Under the pieces are notes generated by a model, which had not been told where the DNA came from, did no database searches, and was given only the letters and a program-made list of their open reading frames with translations. 64,000 nucleotides of DNA from Diplolepis rosae (lineage: Eukaryota > Arthropoda > Insecta > Hymenoptera > Diplolepididae): contig JAPYXD010000704.1 in NCBI GenBank assembly GCA_030998225.1, positions 6,572,001 through 6,636,000 of the forward strand, read 5' to 3'. Position 1 is the stretch's first letter; every line of letters starts with the position of its first letter. A program made the position numbers and the translations under genes. This document shows, piece by piece, positions 22,240-33,328 of the stretch.

Positions 22240-23440
22240 AATTAACCTGGTCAACCCCTTAATTTACAAATCTTGTTTCTACATTAATTACGACAAAGCT
22301 TTTCTGGATTTTCATTAAGTATGTTGAGTTTTCTTGAAGTCTTCTATGAGAATTTATAAATTTGAATTTTACCTTATTTAATTGCGCTGGTAAATTGCTT
22401 GTTAGCAAAATAAGTTATTGCTCTCAAACTTTAAACCGCATTTGAAGCGCCGATCATCTTGCCAGAATTTACAATTGTAAATTTAAATTTCATTAGAAAT
22501 TTAATTGTCGTCAGTCGAACTGACCCATTCATTAGCATATACATTACACACACTGTTTGGTAACTAGAGGTCTTTGAAACTAATTTGAATGAAAATTAGT
22601 CTACCTAATAAGAACAGTGTATCGTATCATAAGGAGGAAATGGATTCTAGCACAATTCTTTGGAAATTTATGCATGAACACGTACTTCACTAAGTCTGCG
22701 GAGAAATTTTGTTGAACTTCTTTCACAGGCGCTATGTTATTTCTCCTAAGTGTACACCTGTTTGTATTAGGAATTACAATGATATATCAACTATTATTTT
22801 AATTAAATTTTTAACATAATCCAGTATTTCGTTCGAAATTGATGAACTTTTATTAAAATAATTAAAATTTTTAATAGTTTGTTGATTTTTATAAAACTGG
22901 TCAAATGCTAGAAAAAAATTATAATTTTTCTTTAATTTTATTATGATTTTCTACAATTAACAATAAATAAAAAGCGGCATCAATTAACGTTTTATTATAA
23001 TTATATTGAATGTGCCGGATGTCACCATTTTCCCATGTAGATTGGTAGAAAAACTGCCAAAACGTAAAAAGTAGATCTTTTTTCAAACAATATTTTTGAC
23101 ATGTTTTAATGACTCTAGCACAATAAAAAGCAATGTGCAAAGCAGTTTAAGGATCATGTTTTAACATCTTCGAGTTTTTATTTACTACGATTGTAAATAC
23201 AAAATGTAATGCAAGATTACAATTGACCGCTGGTATTGGTTTTCTTATTTTATATGTTTTTATTCTGAGAAAAGCTTAAGTTCGTTTTGCTTTTATTACG
23301 ATATCCACAATTTTTCTATAGTTCTAGGACACTTTTTCAGAATCTGCTAATGAACATGTAATAAGAGTATTAAAACCATATGTTAACGGCCTTCAGCACA
23401 CATTTACTCATACGACAAACATATTTAATTTAAAATTTAA
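22240..23440. other. No recognisable gene
   Basis: AT-rich. Nothing was identified on either strand. Confidence 0.4.
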
Positions 23441-23449
23441 TCCGCTAAT

Positions 23450-23560
23450 ATCCTCCGTCGAGAATCGAACTCTGGACCGCTACACTAAATCTAAATTGCA
23501 ACCTAATCGCTTGAAACTACGTATCGCACGCTAAGCATTAAGCTAACACATAACATGAAT
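23450..23560 (-). repeat. Possible tRNA-derived SINE, minus strand
   Basis: Read on the minus strand it contains TTAGCTTAATGCTTAGCG, close to an A box, and AGTTCGATTCTCGACGG, close to a B box. The spacing between them is about 70 bases, longer than in a normal tRNA, and I cannot fold a clean cloverleaf. It could be a diverged SINE head or coincidence. Confidence 0.3.
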
Positions 23561-24782
23561 ATCGCTCGGATAATATATCGCCTAGACAAGCGACGAGACT
23601 GTACTGTTAGAACGTTGCGCACTGGTTTTTAGAACGCGGAGTTCTAAACTTTTTTTGGGATGGGTACATTTCAGAAATTATGCCTCATGCATAATAATAA
23701 TAAATAAAATGAATTATTTTGAAATGAGCTTTAAGTATTTGGTATATAATACCAATAAACGTTACATGAATTTTCGATGTGTACCTTATTTTAATATTCT
23801 ATCATACATACTTTTCTTTTGGTTAAGAATATTTCGGAAATTATTAATTCAACAGGATAAGAATCAATTAACCCAATTTTTGTTTATGGTTAAAAATCAA
23901 ATATTTGATAATTTTTTATTGAATAATAATTAACGTGTGACAATCTGAAAGGCGCTAAGGGAAATTTTGGCGATTTTACAGGAGAGTGAAAAAATATTCT
24001 GTAAAACAACCTTGAACTGACACTAACCCAAAATTCAAGCAGACTCAGCTGCGGATTACGATAAAAAATTCATTTTCCAATTTGAAAAACAAAATAAAAT
24101 AAAAACTTGCTCTTAAGATATTGAGTTGCTGAACGCGGGCAAAAAAGATTTGGTCTGAAAAAGCTAGTCAATTCCAAGGAATGTCCACTTGAATGTGGAG
24201 GTTTCATGCTTTTTAATTTCAACATTACGAAGTGATAAATATTTTAATTTTAAATTAAACAAAAAAAATCCGTTCTCGATGTATGAATGTCTCGAATACA
24301 GAAAAATAAGTTTTACCCAATAAATGTATCTAGTTTTGAATTTTAAATAATTTTTGGGCAAATAAAAACATTTTTGTCTAAATGTCCTTCGGTGACTTTT
24401 GTACTGACACCCTTCAATTCTACCAAATTATTTATATAAATTGTTTCTTTTTTTAAAAAGAATGCGTCAACAATAATTTAGGAAAATTTAAACAAATTAA
24501 ATAAATCGTTGAGATTTTTTCAAGAATCAAGTTCTGTTTTTTAGAAGTAGTTATGTTCTAGGTTTCCATGAATGAACTAGCATGAAATATTTTAGTTCCA
24601 TTCGAAAATTTTTTAATATATCGTTTCAAAAATTTGTCAAGCAAAACAGAAAATTTCAAGTAATTTTATTCAATTATATAATTAACAGTTATTTCTGAGG
24701 AGATTTAAGGTAGATGACCCAGTACTCGTCAATGTATCAGTGATTGTCATTGTACTCTTGAAATTTGACAAAGTATCGAAAA
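23561..24782. other. No recognisable gene
   Basis: The 92-codon frame at 23655-23933 is rich in F, Y, I and N with no family match. AT-rich chance frames are expected at this composition. Confidence 0.4.
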
Positions 24783-25522
24783 ATAGAATACGTGCCAATG
24801 TACACAATTCGGGAAATTACGAGACTCACGACAATGCTCGCAGGACTGATCGCGCCTCGGCTTCGATCTTCTGCGAGCATTGTCGCTCGTCGCGCAATAA
24901 CCGTCATTGTGCGCCTAGGGACGTAATATACTATTATGTGCCATCGGCGCGCAAACTCGTTTTTTCGCTACAGTTGACAGTAGCGCAATGTAGTATATTA
25001 CGCTACAGAAGAATGAAATGTAAAAATTGAACTGCGCATGCGGTTATAGCTATGCTATCTTACAGCGGAGCAGAGTCTTCTTCTTATTCTTCTTCTTTTT
25101 CGTACAGCGTTAGCACCTTACTAGCAAAGCCTTGTACATTTGAACTGCGCATGCTCTATTACAACAAGATCGATAAAATCAAAATGGCCGGGACTAGTCG
25201 TGACATATCACAATGCTCGCAGGACCGATCGCGCCTCGGCTTCGATCTTCTGCGAGCATTGTCGCTCGTCACGCAATAACCCTCATTGTGCGCCTAGGTA
25301 CGTAATATACTATTATGTGACTACGATGCGTATACGAGTTTTTATGCGTACACTCGAATCTAATCTAGTATTGTAGTTGTTTGCGGCGCTAGTCATTACA
25401 CTTGATATTTTGCGACTAGTCCCGGCCATTTTGATTTTATTGATCTTGTGTAGTATTAGCGCATTTTAATAGACGCATGCGCAGTTCAAATATACAAGGA
25501 TTTGTCAGTAGGGTGCTAACGC
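24783..25522. mobile_element. Composite of MITE family 1 and unit 2 in alternation (copy B)
   Basis: The order is unit 2 (opening TAGAATACGTGCCAATG, with a hairpin of about 15-bp arms GACAATGCTCGCAGGA / TCTGCGAGCATTGTC), then MITE 1 up to 'gggactagtcgtgacatatc', then a second unit 2, then an inverted MITE 1 piece ending near 25522. Frames at 24740-25030, 25052-25279 and 25140-25376 all derive from these repeats. The join 'gtaatatactattatgtg' fuses the end of unit 2 to the start of MITE 1. Confidence 0.7.
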
Positions 25523-26122
25523 ACCTCTACTTGAGACCTGCTCTTTTCGTCAGGCAGTCGTAGGGTGACGTCGCTAAAACTTGGCTAGACAACAGTAGCC
25601 TAATCCTTATGTTTTAAGGTGATTTTATCATGATATGAAATACATGCTAAAGAGCTGACATTTTTATTATAGCTTCTTTAATTATTTTAGAATATACCTG
25701 CAAAGTTTTAGGTTGCTTGACCGTCTAATCATGAATTGCTATACCGTCAATGGCAATGACAAGTGAACCCAAGTTTCAAATGAGCATTATACATACAAAA
25801 TCCATGCTACGTATTCAAAAAACTATAAAAATTTGCCGCGAACCTTGAAAAATTCGTTTGCTTTTTGAAAGAATTTTTCACCGTACAATAAGTTTGTTTT
25901 GTCTTTCCAAAGATCATAACTCAGTCGACTTTTATCGGCAGCTATAATCGAAGAAGACAGCAATGAAATAAAAATAAGTTATCTAATGTTCGATAAATCA
26001 AAAAACACTAAAATTTGCTGTAAATTTAATTTAATTTTCATAACTCAAGAGATGATTTATTACACTAAAGTGAATGCTTCTTTTCACATTAATGATTCAT
26101 TTATAAGGCGATATTTTAGTTT
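25523..26122. other. No recognisable gene
   Basis: AT-rich. Nothing was identified. Confidence 0.4.
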
Positions 26123-26308
26123 TTAGTTTACTATGCGGTTTCCAGTAGGATGGGCCGTGGCTCTCGCACTCACTTCAGCGCGATTTTTGTCAACAATATT
26201 GTTACGGTTTTGTTTACTTCGCTCAATATTTGCTTTCCGCATATTTTGTCTCCTTGTTAATTCTTTTTTCTTTATGAATCTACCTGTGTGTCTGACCTCA
26301 TTAGACAT
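26123..26308 (-). CDS. Short basic frame, possibly a Mutator-like transposase N-terminus
   Basis: Sixty-one codons start MSNEVRHTGRFIKKKEL, followed by a run rich in R, K and N, and end HPTGNRIVN*. The pattern of a short basic leader followed by 'GNRIVN' or 'GRRIVD' resembles the N-terminus of Mutator-like transposases in insects. That is from memory and only a handful of residues. The base composition is less AT-biased than its surroundings. Nothing downstream continues the family. It may be a first exon or a scrap. Confidence 0.25.
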   Translation of the reverse strand: MSNEVRHTGRFIKKKELTRRQNMRKANIERSKQNRNNIVDKNRAEVSARATAHPTGNRIVN

Positions 26309-26319
26309 TTTTACAAACT

Positions 26320-27640
26320 AATCAAACAACAACCGTAAAGTAGGTTAGATTTCTATACATGTGCACTTGAACATGGCGGACTAGAGGAGTGGAGAGTGCG
26401 ACGTTGCCACATTGCTTCTTTTGAAAGTCATATGGTCGTGAATACGCAAACCATTGAGAGATATCTTTTTAATAATTTATTTATTATTCTCATTTACATT
26501 GCGGAACGGTCACAAATGCCAATCTTAATTAATTTTAGGAATTTGCAACACAAAAAATTCGATGTAAATCAAGAATATTTCTCAAGCTCTTATATGACTC
26601 ACTTAGTCGCAATATAAGCACCTTAAGCGTAACATTAACTTCATGTCCTGACTAGTTTTTCCTTTAAGTACCCAATTACTTACAGGACAAAAGAGTCAGG
26701 AGCCTACCAAAATCCAACTTAATTTCCTGCACAGGGCTGAGTTAGAGACATCAATATTTCACAGGCTCTTCCTTGCGTAAAAACATTGTTTGTCTGACTG
26801 GTCCTTTTTATAATACAAAAATCCATCATTATTGTTCGTCATTAAGTAACAATAACTCGCATCTGTTATCATTTTACAAAATTTTAGAATCTTCATGAAT
26901 TTGTTTGACAGTTTACGCAACTGTTTGGGTATTTTGTAGAATCTGTTTTTGAATAAATAAAGAAATTATTGTAAATTTTTCTCAAATGCCGTTACATCCC
27001 CGTTTTCTATAACTTCGAATTATTTACAAAACTAATTGCTATATTCAAATTATGACTGAAATTCTTGCCTTGACAGTTAATTTAAATAAACTACTAAAAC
27101 GTCTGTCAAATTTTAAAAGTTACCGAGGTATTATCGAAAATAACTTGAATATTTTTTAATAAAATAACATAATATAATATTTGAATTTCATTGAAGTTTG
27201 TCTTAAGTAGCTCCAGGAATTTAATTTATAATTGATTATTCAAAACAAAAAATCGTAGATAATTAAGTATTTTAATTTCGAGGTTTAATTAAACCGAAAA
27301 TGTGTACTTTCATCTAAATGATTAGGTAATATACACAGAACTGAAAATCCTGAATAACATTTTGAGTTACAAAAGGTTCTAAATACTAAGTAAATAAATA
27401 TAAATTAAACTTTTTGCGTCTAGTATTTCAAGACATAACCATATAGTTTAGTCGATAATATTACCAATTTGAAATATAAGGATCAAGATTTAAATGAGGA
27501 ATTAGAAAAAGGATCATAAATTACGATAATCAAATTTACATTCCTAAATATAGTTCAATATCAAAATTGAAAATAAAACAAATTAAAGAATCCAATTAAG
27601 TAACTTTACAATGGTTAAATTAATTCAATTAATAATATTC
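26320..27640. other. No recognisable gene
   Basis: AT-rich. Nothing was identified. Confidence 0.4.
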
Positions 27641-27779
27641 TTTGCCTAAAGAAAAAATCCAAAACACAAATGTCTCAAATAAAGCTATTCACAGTAAACT
27701 TTCTCGATCAGATTATAAAATGAAACCTCACCGAATTGGTACTGGAAGATGGAAAACAGCTCCAGGTTTCTGGACTATT

Positions 27780-27897
27780 AATTCTGGAGAATATGACTGG
27801 ATAGTAATTATTGATAATATGCCTGGATATTGATTCCGAGTAATATGTCTGGATATAAGTTCTTGATAATATGTCTGGATTTTGGTTCTGAATAATA
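27780..27897. repeat. Minisatellite, about 30-bp unit, roughly four copies
   Basis: The unit resembles gataatatgtctggatattg, followed by attcc/ttct variants. Copies start near 27784, 27812, 27839 and 27866, abutting the left end of the next mariner. Confidence 0.65.
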
Positions 27898-27989
27898 TTG
27901 GATCTATAACTTAATTCGTGCGGTTCTTTTTCAAAATTTGAACATTTATTTTTAAAAAACATGTACAATAGTATTATTCAAAGTATTGC

Positions 27990-29122
27990 CCATCTGAAGC
28001 TACGACTTTTTCCATCTTCCTGGCAATTGGTGGATTCCATCCCAAAAGAACTGCGCCGGCTTGGCGGCCAAGAATGAATCAAGCCAATTTTTGATACCCT
28101 GTTCTGATGTGAACCGTATTCCAGTGAGGGCGTCCTGCATCGACCGGAACAAATGGTAGTCAGAAGGGGTAAGGTCTGGGCTATGAGGCGGATGGGGTAA
28201 TACTTCACATCCAATGTTTTCCAAATAGTTCTTAACCGGAATAGCAACATGGGGCCGAGCGTTGTCATGATGGAAAATTATTGTCTCGTGTCTGGTCGCA
28301 TATTCCGGGTGTTTTTCGGCTATTGTTCTCTTCAAACGGATTAATTGCGTTCAGTAGCATTCTCCATTGATAGTTTCACCCGGTTTTAGCAGCTCATAAT
28401 ACAGCACACCCTTCTGATCCCACCAAATACAGAGCACTACCTTCGCGCCATGGATAAACGGCTTTGCCGTTGATTTGGATCGTTGGCCGGGTTTCACATA
28501 TAATTTTTTGCGCTTGGGGTTGTCGTAATGAATCCATTTTTCATCACCAGTAACAATCCGATGCAAAAATGTCTTCTTTTTGTGGCGTTCCAGCAGCATT
28601 TCGGACATGCAAAACCGCCTTTCAACGTCTCTCGGCTTGAGTTCATGTGGAACCCAATTTCCTTGCTTTGGAATGTATCCGGCTGCTTTTAAACGTTTTG
28701 AAACGGCTGCTTGATTGACTCCCAAAGATTCTGCGAGCTCTTCTTGTGTCTTGTGTCGAATGTGTCTTAGCAGGAGCAAGTGGAGCGTATACTGTTTGTG
28801 TGTGCATAATGCATCAAAATGTGATACTCATGATTGAAGGTAATTGAATTACATGTCTTATTACGATATTGAATTATTATTTTATTATTTTTATTATTAT
28901 TTATTTATGATTATTATTATTATTATTATTATTTTGGCTGTCCAGGACATTCTTCGTCTTCCAAGCCAAAATCACCACTTTTAAATCGTGCAAACCACTT
29001 TTGGCACGTTCACCATAAACTTCTACCAAAATATGATGACTTTCGGCAGCAGTTTTCCTCATATTAAAGTAATGAAGAAGAACTCCCCGCAAAAACACTT
29101 TTTCAGGCACAAAGTTCGACAT
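27990..29122 (-). pseudogene. mariner transposase, catalytic triad kept but frame broken
   Basis: The N-terminus MSNFVPEKVFLRGVLLHYF and KTAAESHHILVEVYGE is a mariner DNA-binding domain. A small deletion after 'GE' shifts the frame, and 'CQKWFARFKSGDF' continues in another frame. An ATT-rich microsatellite with unrelated sequence then interrupts at about 28790-28945. From 28779 the frame reads [20 protein letters not shown] (second helix-turn-helix), [21 protein letters not shown] (Asp 1) and [19 protein letters not shown]. An in-frame TAG follows 'NGECY'. After it come FHHDNARPHV (Asp 2) and PPHSPDLTPSDYHLF (Asp 3). All three Asp residues of the DD34D triad are present, so the copy was killed by indels and a stop, not by triad loss. 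Confidence 0.9.
28863..28935. repeat. (ATT)n microsatellite within the mariner
   Basis: Imperfect ATT/TTA repeats lie between two coding blocks of the transposase, so the tract arose or was inserted after the element integrated. Confidence 0.8.
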
Positions 29123-29299
29123 ATTTTAGTAAAAAAATTATTGTTGTTTACGCTTCAAATGAATTACATATACTGAAAAAGACGCACAATGACAGTAGCT
29201 TCCCAACGCATGTTCGGAATATTGGAGCGATGGAATAATAATCAAGTTGCGCCATCTCTTAGCAAACCGCACGAATTAAGTTATAGATCCAAATGTTTG

Positions 29300-30051
29300 G
29301 ATATTTATTTATTCGAATTTGTGAACTTTGCGACCATGATTTGCCTTCTTCTTCGGAGGCTATTGGACGAGGAGTGCCAATATGAAGGAATTTCGTTTTC
29401 TTCTTCACAACCTTCTTAGCAACCAATCAGAAATTGTCTTATATTATTTCTTTTATTGATTGAATTTCTCCATATTTCGCTAGATCTTAATTCGACTTCA
29501 GGGATGTATTTTTCAAGTAGATCATTCCAAATCTTGATAAATTAACTTCTGAACTAATTGTTTTAATTGTTGATATCTAAATCGTTTAGTTTCAAAAGAT
29601 GATGATTGATCATCATACTTCTCCAATATTATTAAATATTCAAGCTGGCTACCAAATGACTCTATCTCAAAATAAAGTTGACACACAGAAACATTAATTT
29701 AATAATATGGGCTTTGGCTACCCTTAGCAAAAGAAGATTGATAATGAAAGTTACAGTAAATAGTGAAAACTTCCATGACAGGGTAGTTTTAAATTTCACG
29801 TCAATTGAAGAAGTCTGTTGTATCGTAGCTCCACGGCAAATATACAAAGGCTTATCAAAATTACCCAATGACTCACAGGAACATGACCAGAGGTGTATTT
29901 CCAAGAAGTTAGATCAAATTGTCGGGATCATTCAAATAGGCTTGAAATTTGGGAAGTCACATCTCTGTTTCAAATAAAATGCTAAAAGGCATCTTGAAAT
30001 CTTCTTCCATGGGATTAAAGATCAGGATTTGGACTCGAAGGTGACGTTTAA
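29300..30051. other. No recognisable gene
   Basis: The 99-codon plus-strand frame at 29678-29977 (with SIEEVCCIVAPRQIYKGL) has no match I know. The overlapping minus-strand frame is equally unremarkable. Confidence 0.35.
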
Positions 30052-30620
30052 TACGAGGGGCATTTAATAAGTGCTTATAAAAAGATAGAAAACCAAATTA
30101 TTTATTTTTATTTTTCAACATAATCTTCTTTTAACTCTATACACTTTTCCAAGCGTTTCTCCACCTTATTCAAGCCATCCAAAAAGTAGCATTTCTGAAG
30201 GTCCTCAAAATAGGCATCTGTTTAGGCGATGACCTCCTCGTTCGGCGTAAACCGGTGTCTGACGAATCATTTTTTTAAGTTTGGAAATAAAAAAATGTCA
30301 CTGGGGCCCAAATTCGGTAAATACGGTGGGTGTTGTAATAGTTAGAATTTTAATTCCATAATTTTGGCCATTGAAACTGCGTAGGTGTGCGCATTACCTT
30401 GATGAAAGAGGATCTTTGTCAAATGAGGACGTTTTTTCTTGATTTCTTTGCTCGTCCGGTGCAATAACGACGCCTGATACGCTTCAGTTATCGTTTGTTT
30501 TTTTTCTAAGTAATAAGTGTAGATGATTCCGTGTGCATCCCAAAAAAACGTGGCCTTCACCTTGCCAGCCGATTTCACCGTCTTCACCTTTTTCAAAGCC
30601 CATTCGCCTTCATGAACTCA
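30052..30620 (-). pseudogene. mariner (SETMAR-like) 3' half
   Basis: The terminus at 30054 is CGAGGGGCATTTAATAAGTG after TA, a common mariner end. Minus-strand coding reads KVKATFFWDAHGIIYTYYLE, then KILFHQGNAHTYAVSM, where DNAPCH is expected and Asp 2 is replaced by G. A shifted frame follows with HPPYLPNLGPSDIFLF. In it the SPDL is changed to LPNL but the triad Asp of PSD is kept. The 5' half and right end are missing. Confidence 0.75.
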
Positions 30621-31740
30621 TTGTTTTGACTGCACATGTGCCATGAAATTTAATCGACAATAAAAATAAAACCATGTGATGGATACAACTGAGACCTCAA
30701 CAGCTGTCTAGTGAGTAATGATGCTTACTAAAACCAAACCATTTTGATGTACTTACAGTTTTCAACGTTTATTGAACGATAACAAAAGTTTTCTTTCAAA
30801 TCAAAATAATTTATCATGTCTTTCCAAGCCTTTCAAATATACAATTTATTATTAAATATGCGCTACTTTTTGATTTAAAGGGGAAGAAAGCAATTATCTA
30901 GTTTCCTAAAAGAAATAATTTTCATCGCTCAATGAACGTTCAAAACTGTAGGTACATACCATTTTCGATACTATGAGCGCCATTTCTTGGATTTTTTAAG
31001 GACTTATTTATCGACCTTCGTAGAATGAGAAAATTTGAGCGGAATCAATTCCTTTAGATGCTTAATTATTTGTCCCAGTCTTAAAATACTGTGTAGATTC
31101 CAAAATGTCGAAATTAGTAAACATTTTCAGAATTTAATGGAAAGTTAGTTAAATATTCCACTTATGAAATATTATTTTGAATTTAGAAAGAAAATAAAAG
31201 ATTTTATGGGTGTAAAATTTTATAAAAAATTTACAGCGTAACAGCTTGAAAAATCATGAAATGAGTGATGGTTCTTTTTATAGTCATTCAAATTTTATTC
31301 TGTAGTACTTGATTCAATAAATGTAAATTTGCATAGTGTGCATTAAATTACTTGTTTTTGTTTGCCTTTATTTTCATCCAAGACTCAGGGATCATAATAT
31401 CCTTACTTTAAAACAAAACGAGGAGCTGTAGGATTTATAACTCAAGACAAGGAAATAGTCAAAACGTTAAAATATGTCGGAATTAACTTTTACTCTTCAG
31501 TTAAAATTATTTTACAATAAATTTGCATACAATTGAATAATGTGAAAATTTAGAGCATATAAGAACAAGATCCTGGATAAAGTTTTGTTCTTACATATCT
31601 AATAACTTAACTTTAAGACTGACATTTTCAACTTGCTGTGTTTATGTTTTATAGTTTGTGTTATGAGTTGACATAGCCTAATGTAGTTTTATTTGCATTC
31701 TTATGGTGAAACTAGCGTTGCTTGAGTGGCATTATTTCAA
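30621..31740. other. No recognisable gene
   Basis: AT-rich. Nothing was identified. Confidence 0.4.
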
Positions 31741-31750
31741 GTATTTTCTA

Positions 31751-31831
31751 TATAAATTGAAGAAATTTTCTGTGAAAAAAGCAACCTTTTTTCCTTTTTT
31801 TCCTTTTCACAGAAAATTTCTTCAATTTATA
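31751..31831. repeat. Perfect 28-bp inverted repeat with pyrimidine loop
   Basis: Arm 31751-31778 is exactly inverted at 31804-31831. The 25-base loop is GCAACC followed by T/C-rich sequence. The stem contains TTTTCTGTGAAAA. Confidence 0.8.
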
Positions 31832-33088
31832 TTGAAAAATTCCATCTAGTTTTAAATAACGTTAAATTAATTCTAAATCACAGGTTGATAAGGTCGATAT
31901 AGTAGAGTTCCGTTGTCACTGATAGTGATATACTTTTCTAATGATCGACATAATCGACTGAAATGATTTGGAAAAATTAGTAAAGTATTTTCTATTTATC
32001 TATAATATTTCATGACAAAGTTGACAAATTTTAGTTTCTATGTTTTAATTTTATCTAGATAAAGTTGAAGCCATGGATCAATCGGACCACGTAATTTAAT
32101 TATACATTAATTCGTTCATGTTCAACTATTTGTTTAGGTAAGTTTCACTTATTTGAACCTAGGGAGTATAATTTTGTTGAATTTAAAAATGTGTGACATA
32201 ACCGCGGAGAGAATGAAAGAAAATTAATCCAAGTTATCAGAGTTCGTCATATTACAAACTAGAAGTAAAAATATCTGCCCAGGGAGATTTTCCACGTGGT
32301 TACTGTGCAAAAGGTGCTGAAAAACTGTGTACAGTATATGGATGACCCTCAATATTAGTAGGAGTCTTGTTCACCAGGATTTTTTGTCCGAAAACGGAGC
32401 GAATTTTCATTGCTATGTACATAATTTCTCTCGTTATTTTCAAAAGACTCAGTGTGCGAGTCTTCGTGCTTCAAACCCATATGTTCCTGCAATAATTTTT
32501 TTTTTTATAAAACCACACATTTAGAAAAGTATTTGGTTATTATACGGTTGAATAAATTTTAGGTTAATTCAACCATAAAAAATTTGTCTCATGCAACTAT
32601 AAATGCTATATTTGAATACAATTTATTTAAATGAAACAAATATTTCAATTGTATCAAACAAATTTTGTGTTTTATCAATAAAATATTTTGGTTAAGAAGG
32701 TTCGACCGCGTCTAAGAAGTCCTTGAAAAACTCAACTAATTACCGTTTTAAAAACTCTTCATATATATGAAAAAAAGTAACTATTAACTAACTAAAAACT
32801 ATTACATATTCTGAGAGGAAAATATCCAATTTATCTGTGAAAAAATTAAAAATATAAAAAATGTCTTTTTTGTAACAACTATTGTAGGTCAAAATTCAAT
32901 GCAGTTTTTTCCAAGTTTACTCTTTAAAAATAATTGAATTTTAAGGAATGATGGCTCATTTTCTTCTTTTAATAATTTTAAAAATCAAGTTTTTCTAGGT
33001 ACATATTCCTTACAGAATAAATGATAAGTTCACGTGATATTTGCTGTATCTCGAAAGAACACTATACACTGTACAGCACACAAACGTT
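31832..33088. other. No recognisable gene; 3' flank of the protease-homologue gene
   Basis: AT-rich. The gene's stop codon is at 33089-33091. Candidate poly(A) signals (aataaa, minus strand = tttatt) are numerous here because of composition, so none can be singled out. Confidence 0.35.
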
Positions 33089-33328
33089 TCAAAAACTCAC
33101 TTCAGCTTTGGATCCTGCAGCAAGATGCATTCCTGAGTATTTTTGTTTATATTCCTCACGAGTACTGCTGGGATCCTCCTTTTTACTACTTACAATTTCT
33201 CGCAAAAGAAAATCCAAGTGGTCGAAAATATATGTAAAAAGTAAAGGACCTCTGTCAGCATTTTTCAAGCGTCCCGCATAAATTCCAATTACAACATTAT
33301 TATAAAGAAGAGGACTTCCAATATCTGC
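33089..33328 (-). CDS. Exon 5 of the protease homologue
   Basis: Seventy-nine codons plus TGA. The acceptor is 'ttttatgttag'. ADIGSPLLYNN replaces GDSGGPL (Ile at the nucleophile), GIYAG corresponds to 'GIVSWG', and FTYIFDHLDFL to the 'FTxVxxYxxWI' C-terminal helix. After that helix an extra tail of about 35 charged residues extends beyond the usual protease end. Confidence 0.75.
   Translation of the reverse strand, partial: ADIGSPLLYNNVVIGIYAGRLKNADRGPLLFTYIFDHLDFLLREIVSSKKEDPSSTREEYKQKYSGMHLAAGSKAEVSF

Larger units (their letters stand above)
27898..29292 (-). mobile_element. Near full-length mariner
   Basis: TIRs TTGGATCTATAACTTAATTC (left) and its inverse at the right end (GAATTAAGTTATAGATCCAA) bracket 1395 bp. 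TA precedes the left end. The right flank reads AT, so one side of the target duplication has mutated. Confidence 0.85.

Noticed and set aside
24740..25376. Three plus-strand frames of 75-96 codons sharing the text ASASIFCEHCRSSRN
   Set aside because: The shared peptide comes from duplicated unit 2 repeats, not from a gene family.
24783..25522. CRISPR-like alternation of repeat and spacer
   Set aside because: Only two to three large units, each found elsewhere as a dispersed MITE. Eukaryotic context.
33021..33281. Plus-strand frames of 86 and 67 codons
   Set aside because: They lie opposite exon 5 of the protease homologue, which has the family motifs.
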